Shown: positions 55,447-63,252 of the stretch, piece after piece
Layout of the letters: the number at the start of each line of letters is the position of its first letter
Position numbering within the stretch: the stretch's first letter is position 1
Assembly: GCF_001189915.1 (NCBI RefSeq)
Contig: NZ_LFLS01000018.1
Location: forward strand, 58,152 to 122,151
DNA length: 64,000 nucleotides
Reading direction: 5' to 3'
DNA from: Herbaspirillum autotrophicum
GTDB taxonomy: Bacteria > Pseudomonadota > Gammaproteobacteria > Burkholderiales > Burkholderiaceae_D
Made by a program: the position numbers and the translations under genes
Notes under the pieces: generated by a model
Seen by the model: only the letters and a program-made list of their open reading frames with translations
Databases searched by the model: none
Told to the model about the DNA's origin: nothing

Positions 55447-56429
55447 TATCGTGCGGTTCCGACGAATTGATTGGTGAACAGTTCATTGACCGGTGTTGCC
55501 TTGGTCACGATGCCTTCGCTGACATAGAACTGCTGAACGCTTTCCATGCGCTTGGCATCGATCTGACCGAGTACCTTCTGGTTGGCGTAGACGTATTTCT
55601 TGTACATGTTGAAGGTCGCTTCGATGCTGGCTTCCTTGCCCTTGTAGGCGGGCAATGCTTCCACGTAAGCGGCAGCCGCTGCCTTCGGATCCTTCATGAT
55701 GTCTTCCATGCCGCGCAGGGTGGCGCGCACCAGACGCTTGAGCAATTCAGGTTTGGTCTTGATGGTTTCGTCGGAAGCCAGAATTGCCTGCGCCATGCTC
55801 TTGAAGCCGCCGGTTTCCAGCAACTCCACCTTGGCGCCGGCATCCGTGGCGTTGGTGACCCATTCCGGCACACCGGCAAATGCCGAAGCCTTGCCAGCGG
55901 TGAATACCTGCCACACGCCGGATGGGCCGGCGGCCTGAATCTGGACGTCGTTCTTGCTCAGACCGACCGTGCGCAGATTGCCGAGGAAAGCGTAATAAGT
56001 AGTGTCGGTGTACGACATGACCGTCACGGTCTTGCCCTTGAGATCCTTGAGCGACTTGATGTTTTCGGCTGCGTTGGCGGCAACCATGGTCACCGAACCG
56101 GCACCGAGTACCGCGATGGCCTTGACCGGAATACCATTGGCACGGACCACGATCGGGGTATCGCCGATGGCGCCGCCGATGATGGCGTTACCGGCACCGA
56201 TCTGTTTGGCGACGTCGACGCCGCCCTTGGCAACGATGAAGCTGATCTTCAGATTTTCATCAGCGTAATAGCCCTTGTGCTGCGCCAGCACCCACGGCGC
56301 GAACGCCGGCGAATTGGTTGGCGCCGGCAACAGATAGGTAACTTCTTCCGGTGCGGCATGCGCAACTGCGGGGATGACAGCGGCGGCCAGCGCCAGTTGA
56401 CAGCAGATCTTGGTGAGCAGTTTGTTCAT
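55446..56429 (-). CDS. ABC importer substrate-binding protein (NMT1/THI5-like)
   Basis: A 327-residue periplasmic protein with a signal peptide (CCQLALAAAVIPAVAHAA) and a type II binding fold of the SsuA/NMT1 kind. HKGYYADENLKISFIVAKGGVDVAKQIGAGNAIIGGAIGDTP is typical. Related proteins bind small aromatic or heterocyclic acids, sulfonates or pyrimidines. Since it begins the transport unit of the operon, the ligand is probably the pathway substrate; this is the most useful handle for finding it. Confidence 0.9.
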   Translation of the reverse strand: MNKLLTKICCQLALAAAVIPAVAHAAPEEVTYLLPAPTNSPAFAPWVLAQHKGYYADENLKISFIVAKGGVDVAKQIGAGNAIIGGAIGDTPIVVRANGIPVKAIAVLGAGSVTMVAANAAENIKSLKDLKGKTVTVMSYTDTTYYAFLGNLRTVGLSKNDVQIQAAGPSGVWQVFTAGKASAFAGVPEWVTNATDAGAKVELLETGGFKSMAQAILASDETIKTKPELLKRLVRATLRGMEDIMKDPKAAAAAYVEALPAYKGKEASIEATFNMYKKYVYANQKVLGQIDAKRMESVQQFYVSEGIVTKATPVNELFTNQFVGTAR

Positions 56430-56503
56430 TCTGGTTTCACTCCTGTGGTTCGGTGGTTGACTAAGCCCGACGAGTTCAGGCCGGCAGGCGTTTCGAGCAG
56501 CCT

Positions 56504-57289
56504 TTAATGCAATTCGACAGATTCTTTTCCTACCTTCAGCAATTCCATCAGACGTCCTTGCAGCGGGCCGATTTCCGGCAGCTTGCGACGTTCCAGCGGG
56601 TTATTGCGGAATGGCAGATCAACGATGATTTCTTCGACGATGGTGCCGGGACGTTCACTCATCACCAGCAGGCGATCCGACAAGGCAATCGCTTCCACCA
56701 GGTCATGCGTGATAAACAATGCGGTTTTCTTTTTTTCGTACAGCATCCGGGCCAGATCCTGTTGCAACACCATCTTGGTTTGCGCATCGAGTGCCGAGAA
56801 AGGCTCATCGAGCAGCAGCACTTGCGGATCCACCGCCAGCGTGCGCGCCAGCGCAGCACGCTGGCGCATGCCGCCGGACAACTGATACGGATAGTGTTCT
56901 TCGAAACCCTTGAGATGGCAGCGCGCCAGCAGTTCGTCGGCGACGCGCTTGCGTTCGGCAGCAGAGACGCCGTCGATTTCCAGACCCAGCGAAACGTTGG
57001 CGCGAATATCGCGCCACGGCATCAGCAAATCCTTCTGCAACATGAAGGCCACTTTGCGTACCGGCTTGGTGACCTTCTGACCGCTGACGAACACTTCGCC
57101 TTCGGTTGGCAGGTACAGACCGGCGCCCATGTTGAGCAAGGTGCTTTTGCCGCAGCCCGAAGGACCGATGATGGAAACCACTTCACCGCTGCGAATGGAA
57201 AGATTGACGTTGGTGACAGCAGCCCGCGCCTGGGATGTCTGCCGATCGACAAAACTCTTGCCGACGTTGCGAAATTCGATTTCGATCAT
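56504..57289 (-). CDS. ABC importer ATPase
   Basis: A 261-residue ATP-binding subunit of the NitT/TauT class with Walker A GPSGCGKST, Q-loop FMLQKDLLMPWRDI, signature LSGGMRQR, Walker B VLLLDEPFSALD and switch His in LFITHD. It drives the permease at 54598-55446. It is the first gene of the operon, and the upstream 540 bases carry repeated palindromes that are probably its control region. Confidence 0.93.
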   Translation of the reverse strand: MIEIEFRNVGKSFVDRQTSQARAAVTNVNLSIRSGEVVSIIGPSGCGKSTLLNMGAGLYLPTEGEVFVSGQKVTKPVRKVAFMLQKDLLMPWRDIRANVSLGLEIDGVSAAERKRVADELLARCHLKGFEEHYPYQLSGGMRQRAALARTLAVDPQVLLLDEPFSALDAQTKMVLQQDLARMLYEKKKTALFITHDLVEAIALSDRLLVMSERPGTIVEEIIVDLPFRNNPLERRKLPEIGPLQGRLMELLKVGKESVELH

Positions 57290-57391
57290 GATGCCTCTGG
57301 CTGGTTATTGTAGGTACCTTCGTACCCATTACAGCGGCCTTTCCGCCCTGCTTCACCGATTGCACCGGAGTTCGCAAGACAACCGCCATTT

Positions 57392-57407
57392 GTCTCATAT
57401 ATAAACC
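57392..57407. promoter_or_regulatory. Candidate IclR operator, copy A
   Basis: GTCTCATATATAAACC. It aligns base for base with copies B and C to give GNYYCRTATAYRAAMC, an imperfect palindrome. It lies about 100 bases upstream of the ATPase start. It is the proximal copy and may overlap the transcript start. Confidence 0.5.
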
Positions 57408-57475
57408 GCTAAACCAAATATGAAAGATATTCGATTGGAATATAACAGATATTCTCCAAAAGGATAGTACTTTCT

Positions 57476-57491
57476 GTTTCGTATACGGACC
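57476..57491. promoter_or_regulatory. Candidate IclR operator, copy C
   Basis: Reads GGTCCGTATACGAAAC on the minus strand, with the fully symmetric core CGTATACG. It differs from copies A and B mainly by C and G in place of T and A around the TATA centre. Confidence 0.5.
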
Positions 57492-57494
57492 ACT

Positions 57495-57510
57495 GTTTTA
57501 TATATGAATC
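57495..57510. promoter_or_regulatory. Candidate IclR operator, copy B
   Basis: Reads GATTCATATATAAAAC on the minus strand. Its centre is 19 bases from copy C, so two regulator dimers could bind side by side on the same face of the helix. Confidence 0.5.
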
Positions 57511-57829
57511 AAAATAGAGGGTATGCAATTCATGTGCCATGCAAAATGCGGCTGTTTTGCCACATTTTTCCGATTTTTCTCACCAATGAAACGCAAAACC
57601 GTCAGTGGCACGAACCACGACGATGCGTAATCGCACCGGGATGGTGGGTCAGTGCCGCACAGAAGTTATCAATATGACCAGATGAAATCGTGACCTGGAT
57701 CGAAACTCGGATGCCCGGCAGCAGAAAAGCAGGCCGCGACGACTGCCGCAACAAGCCGCGCCAGGAAAATGCCGGCACGCAAGCGCGCTGACGGCAGCGA
57801 ACACTGCCTCTATATAGAAGGGGTAGAAA

Positions 57830-58744
57830 TCAGAAGCGCTCGGCCAATGCTTCAAGCTGTTTGAGCCGGCGTACCTGAATGTCGATGAATTGCTGCGCGA
57901 CGAACGGTAATTGCCGATGCTTCGAGACGATAATCCCGGTGCGCAACTGGTTGATTTCTGGTGCCGCCAGCGGACGCCAGACCACATCCCCGCTTTCCAG
58001 TTCAGCCATAAAGGCGATCTTGGAAAGAATCGCTATCCCCTGCCCGCTGATGATCATGCGTTTGATCATGGTGGCCGAATTGCAGGTGATGCGGGACGAC
58101 AGTGAATCCCAAAAGGTACTGAAACCATCCGATGCCACGCTGGCCAGCGGCGAAATGCCGCCCGAGGTGAGAAAAGCGTAGCGGGAACAATCGGCATAAC
58201 TGATCGCGGCCTGGCCCGCCAGCGGATGCGAAGGCGGCATCAGCACCCCCGGCGGCATGGCGACACTGGCAACCAGATCAACGTTGGGCGTGAGTTTGTT
58301 GGCAAAGCAAATGCCGATATCGAACTCACCGCTGGCGACACATTCCGGCACTTCATTCGGTGGTTTGGCGAACATGGCATAAGTGACGGCCGGATAGAGT
58401 TCGGAAAACTGTTCGATTGCCACCGGCAGAAAATCGACAAACAGCGAATCCATCGAGACGATGGAAATGTGCCCGGTGCGCTCACCTTTGATGGCATCCA
58501 GTTCAGTGCGCACCAGGTGGAAGTCGTGCAATGTCGCGCGCACATGTTGCAGCACGCGCTGACCAGCCGCGTTGAGCCGGGTGCCATTGGGCAAGCGGTC
58601 AAACAATTCGGTCCCCAACTCCTGCTCCAGTTTGAGTATCTGGCGATTGACCGCGCTCGATGCCACGAACAGATTCTGTGCCGCCTTGCGAATCGAACCG
58701 CACCGCGCAACCTCGACAAAGTACTTCAATACCGTAGCGTGCAT
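57830..58744 (-). CDS. LysR-type regulator 1
   Basis: The 304-residue protein has an N-terminal winged helix (VEVARCGSIRKAAQNLFVASSAVNRQILKLEQELGTELFDRL) and a LysR effector domain (about residues 90-295). It is a close paralogue of the protein at 61152-62066: both are 304 residues and the first 60 residues differ at only five positions. It diverges from the porin gene at 59036, which it probably controls, with an inverted repeat in the region between. It could also act on the catabolic operon. Confidence 0.9.
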   Translation of the reverse strand: MHATVLKYFVEVARCGSIRKAAQNLFVASSAVNRQILKLEQELGTELFDRLPNGTRLNAAGQRVLQHVRATLHDFHLVRTELDAIKGERTGHISIVSMDSLFVDFLPVAIEQFSELYPAVTYAMFAKPPNEVPECVASGEFDIGICFANKLTPNVDLVASVAMPPGVLMPPSHPLAGQAAISYADCSRYAFLTSGGISPLASVASDGFSTFWDSLSSRITCNSATMIKRMIISGQGIAILSKIAFMAELESGDVVWRPLAAPEINQLRTGIIVSKHRQLPFVAQQFIDIQVRRLKQLEALAERF

Positions 58745-59035
58745 GACAAACGTCTTTCTGAAAAAGAGAACCGGCCAAATCGAATCACATCATTGTGGCT
58801 GAATTTTTCGGCAGCACGCATTTGCTTTCACTGGCGCTCGTTATTGCCCCTTCCTTTACACAAACTCCGCATGGTTTTCACCTGTGTTTGCTGCGGCCCT
58901 GATGCCTCGCGGGCGAGCTAAATTTTGGCGCACCCATAGAGAAATTCGATGCTATTTGAAAGACTTCTTTTTCCCTAGTATGGGTCGCGCAAGACAAAAA
59001 ACAAACCAAAACTATAAATCTCCGGAGACACAAAA
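58745..59035. promoter_or_regulatory. Divergent promoter region, LysR 1 and porin
   Basis: The region contains an interrupted inverted repeat: GCGCACCCATA (58928-58938) and TATGGGTCGCGC (58979-58990), which match when one is reversed, apart from one extra G. The arms are 40 bases apart, between the two genes and near the porin start, a usual place for LysR sites. No gene is visible. Confidence 0.5.
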
Positions 59036-60163
59036 ATGAAACGTTTACGATTGGCGGCGGGCTTGCTCGGCGCGGTATCAGGCATGGGATATGCACAAAG
59101 CAGCGCGACCATTTACGGCATTGCCGATCTTGGCCTGCGTTACACCAACGACGTCGGCGGCGGTCTGTCGAAACTGGAAACCAGCAGCGGCACACCGAAC
59201 CGCATCGGCTTTCGCGGCGTAGAAGATCTTGGCGGCGGAATGGCGGCACTGTTCACCCTGGAAAACGGATTCAACATGAAGAACGGCGCACTCGGGCAAG
59301 GCGGTCGCCTGTTCGGCCGGCAATCGTTCGTCGGTCTGCAATCCACCAGCCTCGGCAAGCTGACGCTGGGCCGCCAGTATGACTCGGTGGTCGACTATCT
59401 GCAGCCGCATTCGGCCGGCGGACGCACCTGGGCCGGCGGCCTCGGTTCGCACTTCGGCGATATCGACAACGTCAACAATACCTTCCGCTTCAACAACGCC
59501 ATCAAATACACCAGCCCCGACATCAATGGCCTGGTATTCGGCGGCGCCTACAGCTTTGGCGAAGCCGCCGGCAACAATGCCACCAACAGTGCATTCAGCG
59601 GCGGCATACGCTTCAATGCCGGCGCCTGGGATTTTGCCGCCGCCTATATGAACGTCAACAATCCGATCACCTCGGTGTACGACGGCAACCCCGCGACCAA
59701 CAGCATCAGCGGTGCCTTCGGTTACGGCGCTTCGCCTTACGTCGGTTTGCAATATGCAGACAAAATGAAAGTCGGCGGCGCCGGTGTTTCCTACACTGTC
59801 GGCCTGGCCAAGTTTGGCGTGCTGTACACCGATACCCGCTTGCCCAACAGCTTCCTGGCCAAAGGTGATGCCAAATATCAGAATCTGGAATTGAATGCAC
59901 AATATGAGCTGTCGCCGACGATACAGTTGGGCGGCGCGTACACCTACACCGCCGGCCGCTGGGATGCCAACAACAGCAAGCCGAAGTATCACCAGATCAA
60001 TCTCGGTTTCGTTTACCACTTTTCCAAGCAGACCGATTTCTACATCCAGTCGGTATATCAGCGGGCCGCAGGCGATGCCAAATTTGCCAATATCAATTTG
60101 TTGCCGGCGGCCGGTGGCAGTTCGCAGTTCACGACACAGTTCGCCTTGCGCAAGATTTTCTGA
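59036..60163 (+). CDS. Gram-negative porin 2 (Burkholderia type)
   Basis: A 375-residue porin with signal peptide (LAAGLLGAVSGMGYAQ), SSATIYGIADLGLRYTNDVGG, the family motif RIGFRGVEDLGGGMAALFTLENGF and a last strand ending TTQFALRKIF with C-terminal Phe. CCGGAG lies just before the ATG. It shares family motifs with the porin at 40125-41189 but is clearly a different gene. Its placement opposite a LysR gene suggests regulated uptake of a specific compound. Transcription ends at the strong hairpin at 60318. Confidence 0.92.
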   Translation: MKRLRLAAGLLGAVSGMGYAQSSATIYGIADLGLRYTNDVGGGLSKLETSSGTPNRIGFRGVEDLGGGMAALFTLENGFNMKNGALGQGGRLFGRQSFVGLQSTSLGKLTLGRQYDSVVDYLQPHSAGGRTWAGGLGSHFGDIDNVNNTFRFNNAIKYTSPDINGLVFGGAYSFGEAAGNNATNSAFSGGIRFNAGAWDFAAAYMNVNNPITSVYDGNPATNSISGAFGYGASPYVGLQYADKMKVGGAGVSYTVGLAKFGVLYTDTRLPNSFLAKGDAKYQNLELNAQYELSPTIQLGGAYTYTAGRWDANNSKPKYHQINLGFVYHFSKQTDFYIQSVYQRAAGDAKFANINLLPAAGGSSQFTTQFALRKIF

Positions 60164-60317
60164 CGCAATACGACATCGCTCCCTGATATCCGGGGCCGGC
60201 AGCATTGGATGGCAAGGTTGCCGGCAACCCGGATAATTCGCCGGGCCTCTTGCGAGGTCCGGCATTTTTCTGCCGGTACGTCAGTATGACGGGGCGCCCA
60301 AGCATCTGCACATCATA

Positions 60318-60349
60318 AAAAAATGATCGTCCGCAGACGATCATTTTTT
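60318..60349. terminator. Bidirectional intrinsic terminator, 14-bp stem
   Basis: A perfect 14-bp stem (AAAAAATGATCGTC with GACGATCATTTTTT) has a 4-base loop CGCA. A and T runs on the outer ends make it work in both directions. It separates the convergent porin and SDR genes. Confidence 0.92.
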
Positions 60350-60373
60350 ACTTGTCCGGCTGCCCGCAAAAAA

Positions 60374-61135
60374 CTATGGCATGACCTGCCCCCCATTCAC
60401 TTCAACAATCTGGCCGGTGATATAGGAGCTGGCCGTATCGCTCGCCAGAAACAGAAAACTGCCGGCACATTCTTGCGCCGTGCCAAGACGCCCCATCGGA
60501 ATCGCCGCGCTGAAATTGCGCAACATCTCGGCGCTCGAGTGACCGTCATGAAACGCGGTATCGATCACACCCGGCGCCACGGCATTGACGCGTATGCGAT
60601 CCTTTACCAATTCCTTGGCCATGGTGCGGGTCAGCGTCGAAACAAATCCTTTGCATGCGGCATACAAACCGGCGCCGGGACCGCCGCCGGTACGGGCTGC
60701 TTGCGTGGTGACATTGATGATGCAACCACCGCCGTTGTGCTGCATCAGGGGAATCACGCGGCGGCTGACAGCCACCACTGAGCGGGCATTGAGTCTGAAT
60801 ACCTGATCGATGTAGTCATCATCGGCATCGACAATCAGCGACCGTTGCACAAAGCCGCCAGCGTTATTGATCAGCACGTCGATGCGACCGAAGCGCTGTT
60901 TGATGTCGGCAATCAGCCCATCGACTTCCGCACTGACCGTGACATCGGCGGCCAATGCCAGCGCCATGCCGCCGCCGGATTTGATTCGCTCCACCACGAT
61001 CTGTGCCTGCTCGCGGCGATGCCGGTAATGCACAATGACGTTGGCGCCGGCGGCACCAAATGCCTCGGCCGCGGCAGCGCCGATGCCGGAACTGGCGCCG
61101 GTCACCAGCACTACCTTGTTGCGTAAATCCTGCAT
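60374..61135 (-). CDS. Short-chain dehydrogenase/reductase (FabG-like)
   Basis: The 253-residue classical SDR has TGASSGIGAAAAEAFG, NNAGG, the catalytic Ser-Tyr-Lys set (INVTTQAAR region, then YAACK) and the C-terminal ITGQIVEVNGGQVMP. It is probably an NAD(P)-dependent alcohol or 3-oxoacyl dehydrogenase. It is the last gene of the minus-strand unit that includes LysR 2, ferredoxin, enoyl-CoA hydratase and CoA-transferase. It could catalyse the hydroxyacyl step of a CoA-based pathway. Confidence 0.87.
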   Translation of the reverse strand: MQDLRNKVVLVTGASSGIGAAAAEAFGAAGANVIVHYRHRREQAQIVVERIKSGGGMALALAADVTVSAEVDGLIADIKQRFGRIDVLINNAGGFVQRSLIVDADDDYIDQVFRLNARSVVAVSRRVIPLMQHNGGGCIINVTTQAARTGGGPGAGLYAACKGFVSTLTRTMAKELVKDRIRVNAVAPGVIDTAFHDGHSSAEMLRNFSAAIPMGRLGTAQECAGSFLFLASDTASSYITGQIVEVNGGQVMP

Positions 61136-61151
61136 GTGATCTCCTTGTTGT

Positions 61152-62066
61152 TCAGTACATCTGTGAAGTCAATTCAAGTTGCCGCAATCGTTTGACCTGA
61201 CGCGCCACGAACTGCTGCGTGACATGCGTGAGCGCCCGGTGCCTGGGAATCACGATGGCAACCTGCAATTTCCTGACCGCCGGTTGCGCCAGCGGGCGCC
61301 ACACCGCTTCCCCACGGGCAATTTCCGGCATGAAGCCGATTTGAGAAAAAATCGAAATGCCGCGACCAGCGACGATCATGCGTTTCAGCATCTCGGTAGC
61401 ATTGCAACTGATGCGCGAGGTGAGCGAATCGAGAAACTCGGTGAACTCGTTCGATACCACGCCGTGAAACGGCGAGACGCCGCCGGAAGTCAGGAAGGAA
61501 TAACCGGCGCAGTCGGCATAGGAAATCTCCGCTTTCGACGCCAGCGGATGCGAAGCTGCCATCACCACCCCGGGCGGAAAATCTGCGCTTGCCACCACTT
61601 CCAGTCCCACCGGAATCTTGCCGGTAAAACAAATGCCGATATCGAATTCTCCGGATGCTACCCGTTCCGGCACCTCTCCCGGCGACATGGCAAAAATGGA
61701 ATAGGTCACCGCCGGGAAGAATCCGGAAAATTCTTCTACTGCGGCAGGCAAGAATTCCACGAATAAAGAATCCATCGCCGCAATCGAAATGTGACCGCTG
61801 CGTTCGCCCTTGATGGCGTCCAGCTCGGTACGTACCACGTGAAAATCCTGCAAGGTTGACTGCACATGCTGCAATACCCGCTCCCCCGCCGAATTCAATC
61901 TGATGCCGTTGGGCAGACGATCAAACAGCTCGGAACCGAGTTCTTCTTCCAGCTTCAGTATCTGGCGATTGACGGCACTGGACGCGACGAATAAATGCTG
62001 CGCTGCTTTGCGTATCGAACCACAGCGGGCGACTTCAACAAAATACTTCAAGACGGTGGCATGCAT
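61152..62066 (-). CDS. LysR-type regulator 2, paralogue of LysR 1
   Basis: A 304-residue LysR protein with a near-identical DNA-binding part to the protein at 57830-58744 and roughly two-thirds identity overall. The effector domain differs more, so the two may bind similar sites but different inducers. It is transcribed in the same direction as the CoA-transferase, hydratase and ferredoxin genes upstream and the SDR downstream, probably as one operon. The 83-base gap before it could hold its own promoter. Confidence 0.9.
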   Translation of the reverse strand: MHATVLKYFVEVARCGSIRKAAQHLFVASSAVNRQILKLEEELGSELFDRLPNGIRLNSAGERVLQHVQSTLQDFHVVRTELDAIKGERSGHISIAAMDSLFVEFLPAAVEEFSGFFPAVTYSIFAMSPGEVPERVASGEFDIGICFTGKIPVGLEVVASADFPPGVVMAASHPLASKAEISYADCAGYSFLTSGGVSPFHGVVSNEFTEFLDSLTSRISCNATEMLKRMIVAGRGISIFSQIGFMPEIARGEAVWRPLAQPAVRKLQVAIVIPRHRALTHVTQQFVARQVKRLRQLELTSQMY

Positions 62067-62149
62067 GACGTGCTCCCCGGTGCAGTGGTGTTGAGACGGC
62101 GATTAACGAGCAGAACGACGGCGACAGAAGGACGGCGGCGACAGAGCCC

Positions 62150-62479
62150 TCATCCCGCCCCGGGATAGGCGCTGACGTGCGGATGATCGCAGTTCAGCGC
62201 ACCGATACTTTCGGCACCGCCCGGCGTGCGCAGATTACTGACCTGCGGTCCGAAAAAGTCGCGGTTGACGGCAATGAACACATCCTTGCCGGCAACCATG
62301 TCCAGCTCGTCTTCAATCGCGTCCACCGGACACACCGAAACACAGATGCCGCAGCTGATGCATTCTTCCGGATTGATGTAAAACATGCGCCCGCCCTGAT
62401 AGATGCAATCCACCGGACAACACGCGGCGCACGCGCCGTCTTTGATATCGATGCAGGGTGAGCCGATCACAAAAGCCAT
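62150..62479 (-). CDS. Ferredoxin with two Fe-S cluster motifs
   Basis: A 109-residue ferredoxin. The first motif region is CIDIKDGACAACCPVDCIY and the second, CISCGICVSVCPVDAI, is a canonical 4Fe-4S ligand set. It resembles 7Fe/8Fe ferredoxins. The C-terminal extension (FFGPQVSNLRTPGGAESIGAL) is longer than in small ferredoxins. It starts at 62479, overlapping the hydratase stop by one base (TGATG). A low-potential electron carrier here implies a redox partner (oxygenase or reductase) that is not in the visible part of the operon. Confidence 0.87.
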   Translation of the reverse strand: MAFVIGSPCIDIKDGACAACCPVDCIYQGGRMFYINPEECISCGICVSVCPVDAIEDELDMVAGKDVFIAVNRDFFGPQVSNLRTPGGAESIGALNCDHPHVSAYPGAG

Positions 62480-63252
62480 CAGCGCCCCCGCCACTGCGGC
62501 GCGCGTTTTTGCTGAAACGCCTGCACGCCTTCATTGCCATCCTCCGATTGCAGTGCCTGCACCAGTGCCGGCAGGCGCAGTGCCTGCGCTTCACTGGCCG
62601 ACAGCGCAGCGGTGTGCCGCACCACTTGCTTGATCGCTTGTACCGACAACGGCGCGCAAGCCAGAATATCGCTGACCCAGCGCGCCACCGCAGCATCCAG
62701 TCCAGCACGCGGTACCACTTCATTGATCAAGCCCATGCTCAATGCTTCAGCGGCACGCACGCGGCGACCGGTCAGCATGATGCCCATGGCCTGGCGAAAC
62801 GGAATCTGCCGCTGCAGCAAGGTCATGCCGCCATCGAGCGGCATGCGGCCCACGCGCGGTTCCGGCAAACCGAAGCTGGCTTCTTCGCAGGCCACCACAA
62901 TATCGCAGCCGAGCACCATCTCGAATCCACCGCCCAGGGCGTAGCCATTGACGCGGGCGATCACCGGCACGTTCAGCGTCTGCCGCAAGGCAATCCCGCC
63001 AAAGCCGCCAGGCCGGGAGGCGGCCCAGTATTCCAGCCCCGACAGGCTCGGATTTTTCAGATCGGCACCGGTGCAGAAGGCGCGCTCGCCGACACCGGTC
63101 AGCACTACTACCCGTACCTCGGGATCATTCTCGATGGCGGACCAGATGCGTTGCAACTCGGCTTCGGTTGCCAGATCGACGGCATTCATTGCTTCCGGTC
63201 TGTTCAGCGTGACGGTCGCCACATGGTCGCGAATTTCCAGTTGCACTGTCAT
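62479..63252 (-). CDS. Enoyl-CoA hydratase/isomerase family protein
   Basis: The 257-residue crotonase-fold protein has the CoA-binding and oxyanion-hole segments (GERAFCTGADLKNP, RVNGYALGGGFEMVLGCDIVVACE), the Glu region FGLPEPRVGRMPLDGGMTLLQRQI, and a C-terminal helix cluster. It probably hydrates or isomerises a CoA ester made with the CoA-transferase next door, whose stop overlaps its start by 4 bases. The substrate is unknown. Confidence 0.9.
   Translation of the reverse strand: MTVQLEIRDHVATVTLNRPEAMNAVDLATEAELQRIWSAIENDPEVRVVVLTGVGERAFCTGADLKNPSLSGLEYWAASRPGGFGGIALRQTLNVPVIARVNGYALGGGFEMVLGCDIVVACEEASFGLPEPRVGRMPLDGGMTLLQRQIPFRQAMGIMLTGRRVRAAEALSMGLINEVVPRAGLDAAVARWVSDILACAPLSVQAIKQVVRHTAALSASEAQALRLPALVQALQSEDGNEGVQAFQQKRAPQWRGR

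Larger units (their letters stand above)
57290..57829. promoter_or_regulatory. Control region of the catabolic operon
   Basis: This 540-base region between the ATPase gene and LysR 1 has no convincing gene. The part from 57390 to 57540 is markedly AT-rich and carries three copies of a 16-bp near-palindrome (57392-57407, 57476-57491, 57495-57510). The two distal copies are centred 19 bases apart, close to two helical turns. The region must contain the promoter of the ABC and catabolic genes, which read on the minus strand. I could not place -35 and -10 boxes with confidence. Confidence 0.6.
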
